Positions 8,541-17,906 of a stretch of DNA of 64,000 nucleotides are shown here, piece by piece (position 1 is the first letter of the stretch; each line of letters opens with the position of its first letter). The position numbers and the translations under genes are program-made. The notes under the pieces are model-generated. The model worked only from the letters and a program-made list of their open reading frames with translations. It had not been told where the DNA came from and made no database searches. Origin of the DNA: Pseudomonadota bacterium (GTDB lineage: Bacteria; Pseudomonadota; Alphaproteobacteria; Sphingomonadales; Sphingomonadaceae); assembly GCA_020160755.1 (NCBI GenBank), contig JAIUPN010000007.1:155197-219196 (forward strand), given 5' to 3'.

Positions 8541-10127
8541 ATGGCTAAGCGCCTCGTAATGGATGCGATGATTTTGCGAGCCGACTTCTGGCAAAAAGGG
8601 ACTAACAGCGCAGGAACCACCGCGAGCGCGCGGCCTGCCACCTCAATTACCTTCGAAAATCTGAAGTCAGATTCAGCCTTTGTTCTGTCGCTGCGCAAAC
8701 CTGATTTTCAGCGTGAGACCAATCAGTGGTCGCCGGCGCAGGCGGTTACGTTCATACAGAGCTTTATCGACGGCGACCTCGTTCCTTCGGTAATCCTGTG
8801 GCAGTCGGACGAAGGTCATATTTTCGCGATCGACGGTGCACACCGGCTGAGCGCACTTCGTGCATGGATCGAGGATGACTACGGTGATGGAGCGCGTTCG
8901 ATTTCCTTTTTCGCGGGCGAGATTCCAGAGGAGCAGAAAAAAACTGCGAGGGCGATGCGAACTGCAATTGAAAAGCATGTCGGTAGCTACAAGTCTCTAA
9001 TGAACAAACTTGCGGCGCGCGCCGCCCAGCCCGAGATCGAGTACGACGCCAAAACGACCAAGCGATTGCGACATCTAGGATCGCGCCAACTTGACCTGCA
9101 GTGGGTGACCGGCGACGCCGAGGTTGCCGAAGCGTCTTTTTTCAAAATCAACACACAGGGTACGCCGCTCGATAAAACTGAGGAAGAGTTGCTTCGCAAC
9201 CGTAGCCGGGCTCCTGCAATTGCGGCACGCTCGATCGTTCGCGCGGCCACGGGTCATAAATACTGGTCGAAGTTTGACGAGGCGACCCGCAAGCGCGTCG
9301 AAACGCTTGCATCGGAGACCAACCAGCTTCTTTTCCAGCCCGAGCTGAGCACGCCTATCACTACGATGCAGCTGCCGCTCGGAGGATCAGCTTCTACGCT
9401 AGAGGCGCTATCTTTGCTCATCCGGCTATTGTCCGTCACTGATGGAACGCAAACCCTGCGCAAGCCGTCGCTCGCCTCTGCTACGCCCGATGACGACGGC
9501 GCGCTAACCGTGCAAACCCTCCAGAACTGCATTGCCATTCTTAGGCGCATTTCTGGAAATAGCGGCGAAAGTCTTGGGCTTCACCCCGCAGTCTATTTCT
9601 ATTCAGATCGAGGCAAGTACCTGCCTGATCTTTTCCTCGGCATGGTTTATTTGATCAAGGGAAAGTTGCTGAACAACGACGACGCCTTTTTCAAAAGATT
9701 CACTGAGCGGCGGGAAGATATCGAGGATTTTCTGATCAAAAATAAGCCGCTGATTTCACAGATTCTACAGCAGATTAGTAGCAGGGTCCGTACTGAACGC
9801 GTCGCGGATATTCTCGACTATCTGGTGCGCACTAGTGGCAGCGATTTGACCATTGACGGCGTGGCAGCCGCTGCGCGCCTCAAAGGTAGCATCGTTGATC
9901 TTCGCGAGAAGGTGGAAGGGAAGACCTTCAGCGAGGCCTCGAAGTCAGCGATCGTGATCCGCCAGTCGCTTTCTACCGCAATGAAATGCCCTATATGCAA
10001 GGGCCGCCTTGAACCTGCACTCTCGTTGAGTTTCGACCATGTCGTACGCCGGGAAGATGGTGGGATGGGGGACTCAGAGAATGGTCAGATCAGCCATCCC
10101 TATTGCAACACGGGTTTCAAGAACTAG
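8541..10127 (+). CDS. DUF262 domain protein with C-terminal HNH endonuclease
   Basis: A 528-aa protein. The N-terminal DUF262 (ParB-like NTP-binding fold) has the motif IDGAHRLSAL at about 97-106, the counterpart of DGQQRLTTL in GmrSD-type restriction enzymes. The middle is helical. The C-terminus is an HNH nuclease: CPIC at 483-486, FDHV with catalytic-type His500, Asn514, and HPYCN at 519-523. DUF262 proteins are NTP-dependent enzymes often acting on phage DNA. AAGGAG lies eleven bases before ATG 8541. The gene is lower in GC and richer in A/T-ending codons than its neighbours and stands alone, which suggests horizontal transfer and a solo defence role. The defence role is inferred. Confidence 0.82.
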   Translation: MAKRLVMDAMILRADFWQKGTNSAGTTASARPATSITFENLKSDSAFVLSLRKPDFQRETNQWSPAQAVTFIQSFIDGDLVPSVILWQSDEGHIFAIDGAHRLSALRAWIEDDYGDGARSISFFAGEIPEEQKKTARAMRTAIEKHVGSYKSLMNKLAARAAQPEIEYDAKTTKRLRHLGSRQLDLQWVTGDAEVAEASFFKINTQGTPLDKTEEELLRNRSRAPAIAARSIVRAATGHKYWSKFDEATRKRVETLASETNQLLFQPELSTPITTMQLPLGGSASTLEALSLLIRLLSVTDGTQTLRKPSLASATPDDDGALTVQTLQNCIAILRRISGNSGESLGLHPAVYFYSDRGKYLPDLFLGMVYLIKGKLLNNDDAFFKRFTERREDIEDFLIKNKPLISQILQQISSRVRTERVADILDYLVRTSGSDLTIDGVAAAARLKGSIVDLREKVEGKTFSEASKSAIVIRQSLSTAMKCPICKGRLEPALSLSFDHVVRREDGGMGDSENGQISHPYCNTGFKN

Positions 10128-10268
10128 GAAATCGTTCCAGTTCATTGACCAATGGCGCCGGCGCTGAAAATGGCGGCGAGCGCTCAGTAGAACGCGCGCG
10201 AACAATGACCGCTTTCGGACGCAAGCAAATCTGGGTCGCAACCCCGACATCAGCCGCAACGCTGCCTC

Positions 10269-12092
10269 CTAAGCATCATCCCCCATTCGCAGCGCGGCAA
10301 TAAATGCCTCCTGCGGAATGTTCACATTGCCATATTCCCGCATCCGCTTTTTGCCTTCCTTCTGCTTTTCCAGCAGCTTCTTCTTGCGGGTCGCGTCGCC
10401 GCCGTAGCATTTGGCGGTCACGTCCTTGCGCAGCGCGGCGATCGTTTCGCGGGCGATCACCTTGCCGCCGATCGCGGCCTGGATCGGGATCTTGAACATG
10501 TGGCGCGGGATCAGGTCCTTCAGCCGCTCGCACATGCCGCGGCCGCGGCTTTCGGCGCTGCCGCGGTGGACGATCATGCTCAGCGCGTCGACCGGCTCGT
10601 TGTTGACGAGAATACTCATCTTGACGAGGTCGCCGGGGCGGTGGCCGATCTGGTGATAGTCGAACGACGCATAACCGCGGCTGATGCTCTTCAGCCGGTC
10701 GTAGAAATCGAACACCACTTCGTTGAGCGGCAGTTCATAGGTGATCTGCGCGCGGCCGCCCACGTAAGTGAGGTTCTTCTGCACCCCGCGGCGGTCCTGA
10801 CACAGCTTCAGGATCGGGCCGAGATAATCGTCGGGCACGTAAATCACCGCCTCGATCCACGGCTCCTCGATCTCGTCGATGCGGTTCGGGTCGGGCATGT
10901 CGGCGGGGTTGTGGAGCTCGATCTCCTTCGCCGCCTCATTCTTCGTGTGGCCGAGCTTCAGCTTGTACACCACCGACGGCGCGGTGGTGATCAGGTCGAG
11001 GTCATATTCGCGCGTCAGCCGCTCCTGAATGATCTCGAGGTGGAGCAGGCCGAGGAAACCGCAGCGGAAGCCGAAGCCGAGCGCGGCCGAGCTTTCCATC
11101 TCGAACGAGAAGCTCGCGTCGTTGAGGCGGAGCTTCTGGATGCTTTCGCGCAATTTCTCGAAGTCGTTCGCGTCGGTCGGGAACAGGCCGCAGAAGACGA
11201 CCGGCTGGACTTCCTTGAACCCCGGCAGCGGGTTCGCGGCGGGCTTCTTCGCGTCGGTCACCGTGTCGCCGACGCGCGCCTGCGCGACGTCCTTGATCTG
11301 CGCGGTGATGAAGCCGATCTCGCCCGCGCCGATCTCGCTCAATTCCTCGCGCTTCGGCGTGAAGCAGCCGACGCGGTCGATCAGGTGGGTGGTGCCCGCC
11401 TGCATGAACTTGATCTGCTGTCCTTTTTTCAGGATCCCGTCGACGACGCGGACGAGGATGACGACGCCGAGATAGGGGTCGTACCAGCTGTCGACGAGCA
11501 TCGCGAGCAGCGGCGCCGCGGCGTCGCCCTTCGGTGGCGGGATCTTGGTGACGATCGCCTCGAGACATTCCTCGATGCCGATGCCCGACTTGGCCGACGC
11601 GAGCACCGCGTCGTCGGCGGGCAGGCCGATGATGTCCTCGATCTCGGCCTTCACCTTGTCGACGTCGGCCGCGGGCAGGTCGATCTTGTTGATCACCGGC
11701 ACGATCTCGTGATCATGCTCGATCGACTGATAGACGTTCGCGAGCGTCTGCGCCTCGACCCCCTGCGCCGCGTCGACGACGAGCAGCGCACCCTCGCACG
11801 CAGCAAGGCTCCGCGACACTTCATAGGCGAAATCGACGTGGCCGGGCGTGTCCATCAGGTTCAGCTCGTAGGTCTCGCCGTCATGCGCCTTATACTTCAG
11901 GCGCACCGTCTGCGCCTTGATCGTGATCCCGCGCTCCTTCTCGATGTCCATATTATCAAGGACTTGCGCCGACATCTCGCGCGCGGTCAGCCCGCCGGTG
12001 AACTGGATCAACCGGTCGGCGAGCGTCGACTTGCCATGGTCGATGTGCGCGATGATGGAGAAGTTGCGGATATGCGAAAGCGGAGTTGTCAT
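10269..12092 (-). CDS. lepA: elongation factor 4 (LepA)
   Basis: LepA is a ribosome-associated GTPase that helps translation under stress and can back-translocate ribosomes. The G motifs are intact: AHIDHGKST (G1), RGIT (G2), DTPGHVDF (G3) and NKIDLP (G4). The LepA-specific C-terminus with [19 protein letters not shown] is present. At 607 aa it has normal length. It is convergent with the DUF262-HNH gene. Confidence 0.97.
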   Translation of the reverse strand: MTTPLSHIRNFSIIAHIDHGKSTLADRLIQFTGGLTAREMSAQVLDNMDIEKERGITIKAQTVRLKYKAHDGETYELNLMDTPGHVDFAYEVSRSLAACEGALLVVDAAQGVEAQTLANVYQSIEHDHEIVPVINKIDLPAADVDKVKAEIEDIIGLPADDAVLASAKSGIGIEECLEAIVTKIPPPKGDAAAPLLAMLVDSWYDPYLGVVILVRVVDGILKKGQQIKFMQAGTTHLIDRVGCFTPKREELSEIGAGEIGFITAQIKDVAQARVGDTVTDAKKPAANPLPGFKEVQPVVFCGLFPTDANDFEKLRESIQKLRLNDASFSFEMESSAALGFGFRCGFLGLLHLEIIQERLTREYDLDLITTAPSVVYKLKLGHTKNEAAKEIELHNPADMPDPNRIDEIEEPWIEAVIYVPDDYLGPILKLCQDRRGVQKNLTYVGGRAQITYELPLNEVVFDFYDRLKSISRGYASFDYHQIGHRPGDLVKMSILVNNEPVDALSMIVHRGSAESRGRGMCERLKDLIPRHMFKIPIQAAIGGKVIARETIAALRKDVTAKCYGGDATRKKKLLEKQKEGKKRMREYGNVNIPQEAFIAALRMGDDA

Positions 12093-12123
12093 GGCGGCCC
12101 GTTAGCAGCGGAAAGCCGCGCTG

Positions 12124-13029
12124 TCAGCAAGCTTGACTATGCATCAGCCAGCGCGTGCAATCGTCGCGGACGCGAGCGTCGATATCGCCGCTCCCGCGTT
12201 CGAGGACCGGAACCGGATCGGCAGCGATGGCCGCCAGCGCTCCGATCGCGTTCGCCCGCACGCGCGGTACCGGATGCGCCTTGGCGAACTCTTCCGCTAT
12301 ATCCCGGCCATTCTCTGTCAGATGCACGGCACAACGCAGCAGCATTTCGCCGCTGGTCAGCGTCGGGCGGCGCGCGATCGTGCCCCACTTTCCAGTGTCC
12401 GCATCGAGATCGACGATATACTGGTCGCGCCAAGGGATATGTTCGCCCTCGTCCATGATGTTCAGGCTGACCGAGAGGCTTTCAGGGGGAAGCTGACTGT
12501 GGATGTCGCGGTGCGCGCGATAAAGCATCATCTTGCCTTCGGTGAGGCTGCTGCGCTCGACGAACGTCAGGTCGAGCGGCTCGCCGAGACGGCCATCGAC
12601 GCTTTCGGGGTCGTGCTCATAATAGTCGCTGACATAGCCGGGACCGGAATAGCCTGCGGTGAGGAAGCTGAAATTATGGTCGTGCGGCAGGCCGTAGGCG
12701 AAGGCCGCGGGGCCGCTCGTGGCATAGGCGGCGTCGCGCACCGACGGCCACAAATTGGCGCGAAGGTAGAAGCCGCGCGCGCTGCGATGGAGGAGGAAGA
12801 CCTGCGCCGAATAAAGGTTGAGGGCGAGCTGTTCAGTATAGCTCGCCTTGAGCGCGGCGGTGACGCTGTCGGCGAGAAAATCGCGGTTCCGCGCGAGCCC
12901 CGCGAGGAGCGCCGCGCAGTGCGCGATGCTGTCCTCGTCGGTCAGGTCGACGCCGCTTTCGTCGAGCCGCGCGGTGACTTCGGCGAGGTCGAGCACGGCA
13001 CCGTCGGGCGGGTCGATCAGGCGCGGCAC
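12124..13029 (-). CDS. unknown protein with cupin-like His motifs, possible metal-dependent oxygenase
   Basis: A 301-aa protein that I do not recognise as a named family. A helical N-terminal half leads to LPHDHNFSFLTAGYSGPGY at about 134-152 and YRAHRDIHSQLPPESLSVSL at about 191-210. The HxH and later HxxxH..N spacing resembles the two metal-binding motifs of cupin-fold dioxygenases. The C-terminal part (about 245-265) looks like a HEAT-type helix pair. It overlaps the upstream HEAT gene by 13 bases, so the two are co-translated, and a 48-aa peptide gene precedes both. An Fe-dependent oxygenase acting on a peptide or protein is a reasonable hypothesis only. Confidence 0.7.
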   Translation of the reverse strand: MPRLIDPPDGAVLDLAEVTARLDESGVDLTDEDSIAHCAALLAGLARNRDFLADSVTAALKASYTEQLALNLYSAQVFLLHRSARGFYLRANLWPSVRDAAYATSGPAAFAYGLPHDHNFSFLTAGYSGPGYVSDYYEHDPESVDGRLGEPLDLTFVERSSLTEGKMMLYRAHRDIHSQLPPESLSVSLNIMDEGEHIPWRDQYIVDLDADTGKWGTIARRPTLTSGEMLLRCAVHLTENGRDIAEEFAKAHPVPRVRANAIGALAAIAADPVPVLERGSGDIDARVRDDCTRWLMHSQAC

Positions 13030-14108
13030 GGAGACGGATCGAGGGCGCGGGGTGCCGATATCGGGGTGGAGGGCGCCGGGCTTGTGCAGGGCCCCGGCCC
13101 TCCACCCCCCTCCCGCCCCGTCTCACCGGAAGGCAGGGAGAAGAGCGCGTGCGTCGCGGCGGCGGCGCGGCGTACTTCGGGATGCGGATCGGTCGCGGCC
13201 ATCGCGGCGAGCAGCGGACGCGCAGTGGCCGAATCGAGCGCGACGAGTTCGCGCATCGCATTCCAGCGCGCTGCGAAATCCCCGGCTTTCGTCGCGGCGG
13301 CGAAGAGCGGCGCGGCGTCCACCCGGCCGAACTGGCGCAGCAGGGCGAGCGCCATCGCGCGGAAGCTGCTGTCGCGGCGCGAGGCGCTGACATGCGTAAG
13401 GCAGCCGCTTGCGATATCATAGGCGCGGATAGGTAGGCACGACGGCGGCTGGACCGCCAGTTCAAGGAGCAGCACGTCGCCGCAGGCGCGCGCGCACCCA
13501 TTCTCAAGCGTGAAGCTCTGGCGCGCAGTGTCGAGGCGCAATATCTCGCCCTTGCGGAGCAGGCGCGGGGCGTCGCTGCGACACGATGCGGCGGCCGCCG
13601 CTGTGAAGCCCCCGCCTTCCTCGACGGCACTGACCGCGACCTCGTGCAGACGGATCGACGCACCGCCATCGGCGAGAATATGGAGCGCGGCGCGGCCGGG
13701 GACAAAGACGGCGGCGGCCGATGCGGGTGCCGTTGCCGCGACCGGGCGGAGTTGGAGCGTCAGGCGGACCGCGCCGCGGTCGGCGAGGACGAGCCCGCCC
13801 GCGCCGCCGTCACCGCCCCCGACGAGCCGCAGCGGCGGACGGGCGAAGGGGTCGGCGGCGAGCAGCGCGAGCGCAGCATCGAGGCGGCCGCAAAGCCATT
13901 GCGTGTCCGACAGCCAGGGCAGGAGGCGCGAGACCGCGACGTCGGGCGGCGCCCCGGCGAGCGCATCGATCGCGGCGACGAGGCCGCCGGGGGCGATATC
14001 TGCGGCCCTCCACGCCGTATCGAGGTCGCCAGCCGCCTGTCGCATCGCCAGGCGGCGCGCAGCGTCGGCGCGAGGAAAATGATCGTGGCGGGAGGATGCT
14101 AGCGTCAT
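13017..14108 (-). CDS. HEAT-repeat protein of unknown function
   Basis: A protein of about 363 aa from ATG 14108. An upstream in-frame ATG at 14153 would add a Cys-rich tail of 15 residues; neither has a clear ribosome site. The N-terminal half is Ala-rich and helical. A beta-rich centre (about 115-215, including GKNEIL-like and SFTLENGCA segments) follows, then helical repeats of HEAT type (about 245-315, ending PHPEVRRAAAATHALF). The last 40 residues are low-complexity Gly/Pro/Ser encoded by an imperfect palindrome. It sits between the 48-aa peptide and the cupin-like protein and overlaps the latter. It could be a scaffold or substrate receptor for that enzyme. Confidence 0.65.
   Translation of the reverse strand: MTLASSRHDHFPRADAARRLAMRQAAGDLDTAWRAADIAPGGLVAAIDALAGAPPDVAVSRLLPWLSDTQWLCGRLDAALALLAADPFARPPLRLVGGGDGGAGGLVLADRGAVRLTLQLRPVAATAPASAAAVFVPGRAALHILADGGASIRLHEVAVSAVEEGGGFTAAAAASCRSDAPRLLRKGEILRLDTARQSFTLENGCARACGDVLLLELAVQPPSCLPIRAYDIASGCLTHVSASRRDSSFRAMALALLRQFGRVDAAPLFAAATKAGDFAARWNAMRELVALDSATARPLLAAMAATDPHPEVRRAAAATHALFSLPSGETGREGGGGPGPCTSPAPSTPISAPRALDPSPCRA
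13063..13108. repeat. imperfect palindrome inside the 3' end of the HEAT-repeat gene
   Basis: GGGGTGGAGGGCGCCGGGC (13063-13081) pairs almost fully with GCCCCGGCCCTCCACCCC (13091-13108) around a nine-base loop. It lies just ahead of the start of the downstream gene and encodes the Gly/Pro-rich tail. It resembles a REP-like insertion or an mRNA hairpin. Confidence 0.7.
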
Positions 14109-14164
14109 CGCACAAGCACAGCGGGACGCGCACCACCGGCCGGCGGCGCGCATCCCGCCGCCGC

Positions 14165-14311
14165 TCAGTCGTAGATGATCAGCGCGATGGTGACGGCAAG
14201 CTCGAACACCGACGGTCCCGACGATGCGCTTTCGCCGACGAACGAGCCGAACAGCCCGACCGCGGTGTCGAGCAACGGCAACGCGTCGATATCGATCGAT
14301 GGCAATTCCAT
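14165..14311 (-). CDS. 48-aa peptide, candidate RiPP precursor or small membrane peptide
   Basis: The frame runs from ATG 14311 to TGA 14165. AGGGGAT is positioned about seven bases before the ATG, a convincing ribosome site. The product begins MELPSIDIDALPLLDTAVGL, passes through a Gly/Ser-rich turn (GESASSGPS) and ends with a hydrophobic stretch closing in IIYD. It contains no Cys, Lys, Arg or His. An acidic N-terminal leader-like part plus a short hydrophobic C-terminal core, directly upstream of two unknown proteins on the same strand, fits a modified-peptide precursor. A single-helix membrane peptide is the main alternative. Confidence 0.6.
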   Translation of the reverse strand: MELPSIDIDALPLLDTAVGLFGSFVGESASSGPSVFELAVTIALIIYD

Positions 14312-14485
14312 ATTCTCATCCCCTATCTTCGGCAGCGCGACCCGGCCGCCAGTGACAGAGCTAGAAAGCCGCGAGCGCGGCGCCCAGTTAACTTATCGTA
14401 ATCGCTGCGCTGTCGCTGGTCGAAGCGCTGTTGCCGCGGCGCGCGGCGCGGATAGGATGCGCGATCGAAACCGGGAGACCTGTCC

Positions 14486-15436
14486 ATGCGCCAAGCCATT
14501 GTCGCCGCCCTTTTCGCCCTGTCGCTTGCCGCTCCCGCCGCGGCCGAAACCCTGCTCGTCGGCAACAAGGGCGAAGACACGCTGAGCGTCGTCGCGCTGG
14601 CCTCGGGCGAGGAACTCGCGCGCCTGCCGACCGGCAAGATGCCGCACGAGATCGCGATTTCACCCGATGGCAAGCAGGCGGCGGTCGTCGCCTATGGCAG
14701 CACGACGATCGATGTGTTCGACATCGCACGCCGGACCAGATTGCGCACGATCGATCTCAGCCCCAACCAGCGGCCGCATGGCCTCGTGTGGCTGTCCGAC
14801 GGACGGCTCGTCGCGACGACCGAGGGCAGCGATTCGGTTGCGGTGGTTGCGCCGGGCGACAAGCTGACCTCGATTTCGACGGGGCAGAAAGGCACGCACA
14901 TGATCGTCGTCGCGCCGGATGGCCGCACCGCCTACACCGCCAATATCGGATCGGGGACGGTAAGCGTACTCGACCTGAGGACGGGGAAGAAGCGGCGCGA
15001 CCTCGCCGTCGGCGGCAAACCCGAGGGGATCGCGCTGACAAAAGGCGGGCGCGAACTGTGGGTCGGCGACCTCAACGCGCCGCGCGTGTCGATCTGGGAT
15101 ACGAAGACCGGCAAGAAAGTTGCCGAACAGCCGGTCGACCCGGTCGCGATCCGCGTGCTGGCGAGCCCCAACGGCAGGCTGGTCGCAACGAGCAATATCG
15201 CGGCGGGGACGATCAGCCTGTTCGACGCCGGAACGCGCGCATTGCTCAAAACGATCAAGGTGTCGGGCGAAGAGGCGAAGGGGCAGGTCACCTTGCTGTT
15301 CAGCGCCGATTCAAAGCGGCTCTATGCCGCCGAGACGGGGCATGACAAGGTCGCGGAAATCGACGTCGCGAGCGGTAACGTGCTGCGCCGGATCGCGGCG
15401 GGGAAGAATGGCGACGGGCTGGCGATCGCGCCCTAG
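14486..15436 (+). CDS. secreted YVTN/YncE-like beta-propeller
   Basis: A 316-aa protein with a signal peptide (MRQAIVAALFALSLAAPAAA, cut before ETLL) and about seven repeated blades of the type VAPDGRTAYTAN and TGKKRRDLAVGGKPEGIAL. This is the periplasmic 40-residue YVTN propeller family, usually a binding or scaffolding protein. No catalytic residues are evident. It is divergent from the 48-aa peptide gene, with 174 bases between them, and convergent with the next gene. Confidence 0.85.
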   Translation: MRQAIVAALFALSLAAPAAAETLLVGNKGEDTLSVVALASGEELARLPTGKMPHEIAISPDGKQAAVVAYGSTTIDVFDIARRTRLRTIDLSPNQRPHGLVWLSDGRLVATTEGSDSVAVVAPGDKLTSISTGQKGTHMIVVAPDGRTAYTANIGSGTVSVLDLRTGKKRRDLAVGGKPEGIALTKGGRELWVGDLNAPRVSIWDTKTGKKVAEQPVDPVAIRVLASPNGRLVATSNIAAGTISLFDAGTRALLKTIKVSGEEAKGQVTLLFSADSKRLYAAETGHDKVAEIDVASGNVLRRIAAGKNGDGLAIAP

Positions 15437-15445
15437 GGTCAGGCC

Positions 15446-15814
15446 CTAGCGGGGGACTTTCCCGGTTTTGATATAGCTTTCCTGATCGGCGGCGAACGCA
15501 CGCCGGCCGTTCGCAATATTGCCGTCGATTTCTGCGGCTGCAGCCGTTTCCGAACGGCCGCTTGCCATGGCGACCTTGACCGCGACGCGGCGGAAACGCA
15601 CTTCCTGCTCCATGCAGCTTTTCGCAAAGCCTTCCTTGAACTTCGCCGGATCCATCTTCGTCGTCATGCCCATCTGAACGCTCGCGCGGAGGCACGCGGT
15701 GAAGGCGGTGGTGGCAGTTTCGAACTCGGCGCGATCACTCTCTGCGAGCTGCGCTACGGCGGCGGTGCTTGCAGCAACGGCGATCAGGCAGCTCAATGAA
15801 ATTGCACGTAACAT
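15446..15814 (-). CDS. secreted hypothetical protein with conserved Cys pair
   Basis: A 122-aa protein with a signal peptide (MLRAISLSCLIAVAAS, cleaved near AVAQ). The mature part has two Cys (FTACLRA and KSCMEQE) that probably form a disulfide, and is mostly helical. Of three possible ATGs, I use 15814 because GGGAG lies six bases upstream; it would touch the one at 15820. A periplasmic location is likely; no function is known. Confidence 0.68.
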   Translation of the reverse strand: MLRAISLSCLIAVAASTAAVAQLAESDRAEFETATTAFTACLRASVQMGMTTKMDPAKFKEGFAKSCMEQEVRFRRVAVKVAMASGRSETAAAAEIDGNIANGRRAFAADQESYIKTGKVPR

Positions 15815-15853
15815 TTTCATCTCCCAAGGCATTGTCCGTGCCTTACGTCGCTC

Positions 15854-16621
15854 TCAGGGGGCAAGCCATAGCGAAAGCCCGGACAGCGGGGCGGAGGGTG
15901 GCGCATCCGCGACGTGCCGAACCGCGTCGGCGCGGGCGCGGTCGAGGATCGCGGCGGGGACGGTCGCGGGATGGAAAATATGATCGGCCTCTCCCAGCAG
16001 GCGCGCGGCGCGCAAGGTAAGGTCGTCGGGGTCGGGGCTGGTCAGGTGGATCGTTTCGAGGCGCGAGGGCCGGGTTGGGGCGTTGCCCGCGAGCCATATT
16101 TCGAGCTTGTCCGCAGCGTCATTGTCGAGCGGGTCGAGCGCACCGCCGCTCGCCAGCGCGGCGTCGATCACGCGGCGGCGGTCGGCGGCGGCGGGCCAGC
16201 GCGCCTTGAGGGCATCGCGCGCCGCATGAAGCGCCAACGCAAGCGCGCCGAGGCGCGGAGGAAGCAGCGCCTCGATCCGCTGGCGCACCGCCTTGGCGAG
16301 CCCGGCCGACGCACCACCGGTGCCGATGGCGATCGTGACGGGCGCGCGGTCGACGATTGCCGGGGTCGTGAAATCGCACAGACCGGGGCGATCGACGACG
16401 TTGACGAGCAGGCCGTGGCCGCGGAGCGCTTCCACGGCGGCGCGCGCTTCGTGCTCATCGTCCAGCGCGACGAAGGCGATCGCCGCGCCTTCCTCCCACG
16501 CCGGAACGATGCGAGCGCCCGCGCGCGCGATCAGCCGCGCCTTGGCATCGGCCGCCTCCCCCTCCCCGACCAGCACGACCGTGCGGCCGCGCAGGTTGAG
16601 GAAGAGGGGCAGCTGTTCCAT
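15854..16621 (-). CDS. precorrin-2 dehydrogenase / sirohydrochlorin ferrochelatase-like protein
   Basis: A 255-aa protein matching the N-terminal (CysG-B/Met8p) part of siroheme synthase, which oxidises precorrin-2 with NAD and inserts iron to give siroheme. The Rossmann start is LRGRTVVLVGEGEAADAKARL. The central IGTGGASAGLAKAVRQRIEALLPP segment matches the family's TNGxSPxLAxxIRxxIE motif. The uroporphyrinogen methyltransferase domain is absent, so a separate enzyme would be needed. The last 60 residues diverge. It is two bases downstream of lysA and probably co-transcribed. Confidence 0.82.
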   Translation of the reverse strand: MEQLPLFLNLRGRTVVLVGEGEAADAKARLIARAGARIVPAWEEGAAIAFVALDDEHEARAAVEALRGHGLLVNVVDRPGLCDFTTPAIVDRAPVTIAIGTGGASAGLAKAVRQRIEALLPPRLGALALALHAARDALKARWPAAADRRRVIDAALASGGALDPLDNDAADKLEIWLAGNAPTRPSRLETIHLTSPDPDDLTLRAARLLGEADHIFHPATVPAAILDRARADAVRHVADAPPSAPLSGLSLWLAP

Positions 16622-16623
16622 CG

Positions 16624-17889
16624 TCAGTCGATCCAGTCGGGCACGCGCTCGGCGGCCATGATCGTGCCCGCGGTGATGCGATCGGCGACGACGGCATAGC
16701 GGTCGCCGTCGACGAGCACCTCGGGAACGAGGCTGCGGCTGTTATAGGTCGACGCCATCGTCGCGCCATAGGCGCCCGCGCTGCAGAAAACCGCGAGGTC
16801 ACCTGGTTCGACCTTGTCGATCAGCCTGTCGCGCGCAAAGGTGTCGCCGGTTTCGCAGACCGGGCCGACGATCGACGCGGTCATCGTCTCGCCCGACGGC
16901 TTTACCGCTACGAAATCGTGCCAGGCGTCATAGAGCGCGGGTCTGGCAAGGTCGTTCATCGCCGCGTCGACGATGACGAAGGGATGCGTTGCGCCGGGTT
17001 TCACCCACAGTGTCTCGGTCAGCAACACCCCCGAATTGCCCGCAATGACGCGGCCGGGCTCGAACATCAGCGTGACGTCCCAGTCGCGCGTTACCCGCGC
17101 GACCATCGCGCCATAATCGGCGGGCGACGGCGGAATGATATTGTCACCCGCCCGATACGGCACGCCAAGGCCGCCGCCGAGGTCGACATGGGTGATGCTG
17201 TGCCCCGCGGCGCGCAGGTCGGCGACGAGCTCGCCCACGCGCTTGAACGCCGCCTCGAACGGGGCGAGGCTGGTGAGCTGGCTGCCGATATGGACCGCGA
17301 TGCCGCGCATGTTGAGCCCCGGCAGCGCCGACAGCCGGGCAAAGATTTCGGGCGCAACGTCGATGCCGACGCCGAACTTGTTCTCGGCCTTGCCGGTCGA
17401 GATTTTGGCGTGCGTCCCCGCATCGACGTCTGGATTGACGCGCAGCACCGCGGGCGCGGTCATTTCCTTTGCGAGCGCGATCTCCGCGAGTGCGACACCC
17501 TCGGGCTCATGCTCGATGTTGAACTGGCCGATGCCGCGATCGAGCCCCAGCGCCAGCTCGGCGCGCGTCTTGCCAACGCCCGAGAAAACGATGTCCTCGG
17601 CCGCCATTCCCGCCGCGAGCGCGCGTTCGAGCTCGCCGCCCGACACCACGTCGGCGCCATAGCCCTGCCGCGCGAGGACACGCAGCACGCCCAGGTTGGG
17701 GTTGCTCTTGATCGCAAAGGCGAGGTGCTTCTTCGGCACGTCCTTCAACCCGTCGCGAAACGCCTGTGCATGACGCTCCAGCGTCGCGCGCGAATAGACA
17801 TAGACGGGGGTGCCGATTTCTTCGGCGATACGCGGCAAGGGAATGTCTTCGGCGTGCATCACGCCGTCACGAATTTCAAAATGATTCAT
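16624..17889 (-). CDS. lysA: diaminopimelate decarboxylase
   Basis: LysA makes L-lysine from meso-diaminopimelate with PLP. The PLP lysine lies in FAIKSNPNLGVLR near residue 60, with the Gly-rich phosphate site in HVDLGGGLG, and the motif VGPVCETGD in the second domain. At 421 aa it has family length. It lies downstream of argH and the LptM-like lipoprotein on the same strand, an arrangement common in proteobacteria. Confidence 0.97.
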   Translation of the reverse strand: MNHFEIRDGVMHAEDIPLPRIAEEIGTPVYVYSRATLERHAQAFRDGLKDVPKKHLAFAIKSNPNLGVLRVLARQGYGADVVSGGELERALAAGMAAEDIVFSGVGKTRAELALGLDRGIGQFNIEHEPEGVALAEIALAKEMTAPAVLRVNPDVDAGTHAKISTGKAENKFGVGIDVAPEIFARLSALPGLNMRGIAVHIGSQLTSLAPFEAAFKRVGELVADLRAAGHSITHVDLGGGLGVPYRAGDNIIPPSPADYGAMVARVTRDWDVTLMFEPGRVIAGNSGVLLTETLWVKPGATHPFVIVDAAMNDLARPALYDAWHDFVAVKPSGETMTASIVGPVCETGDTFARDRLIDKVEPGDLAVFCSAGAYGATMASTYNSRSLVPEVLVDGDRYAVVADRITAGTIMAAERVPDWID

Positions 17890-17906
17890 TGGTATAGTCC
17901 TGAAGC

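Noticed and set aside
10500..12458. A 652-codon plus-strand frame opposite lepA
   Set aside because: Composition mirrors the conserved lepA frame; no motif.
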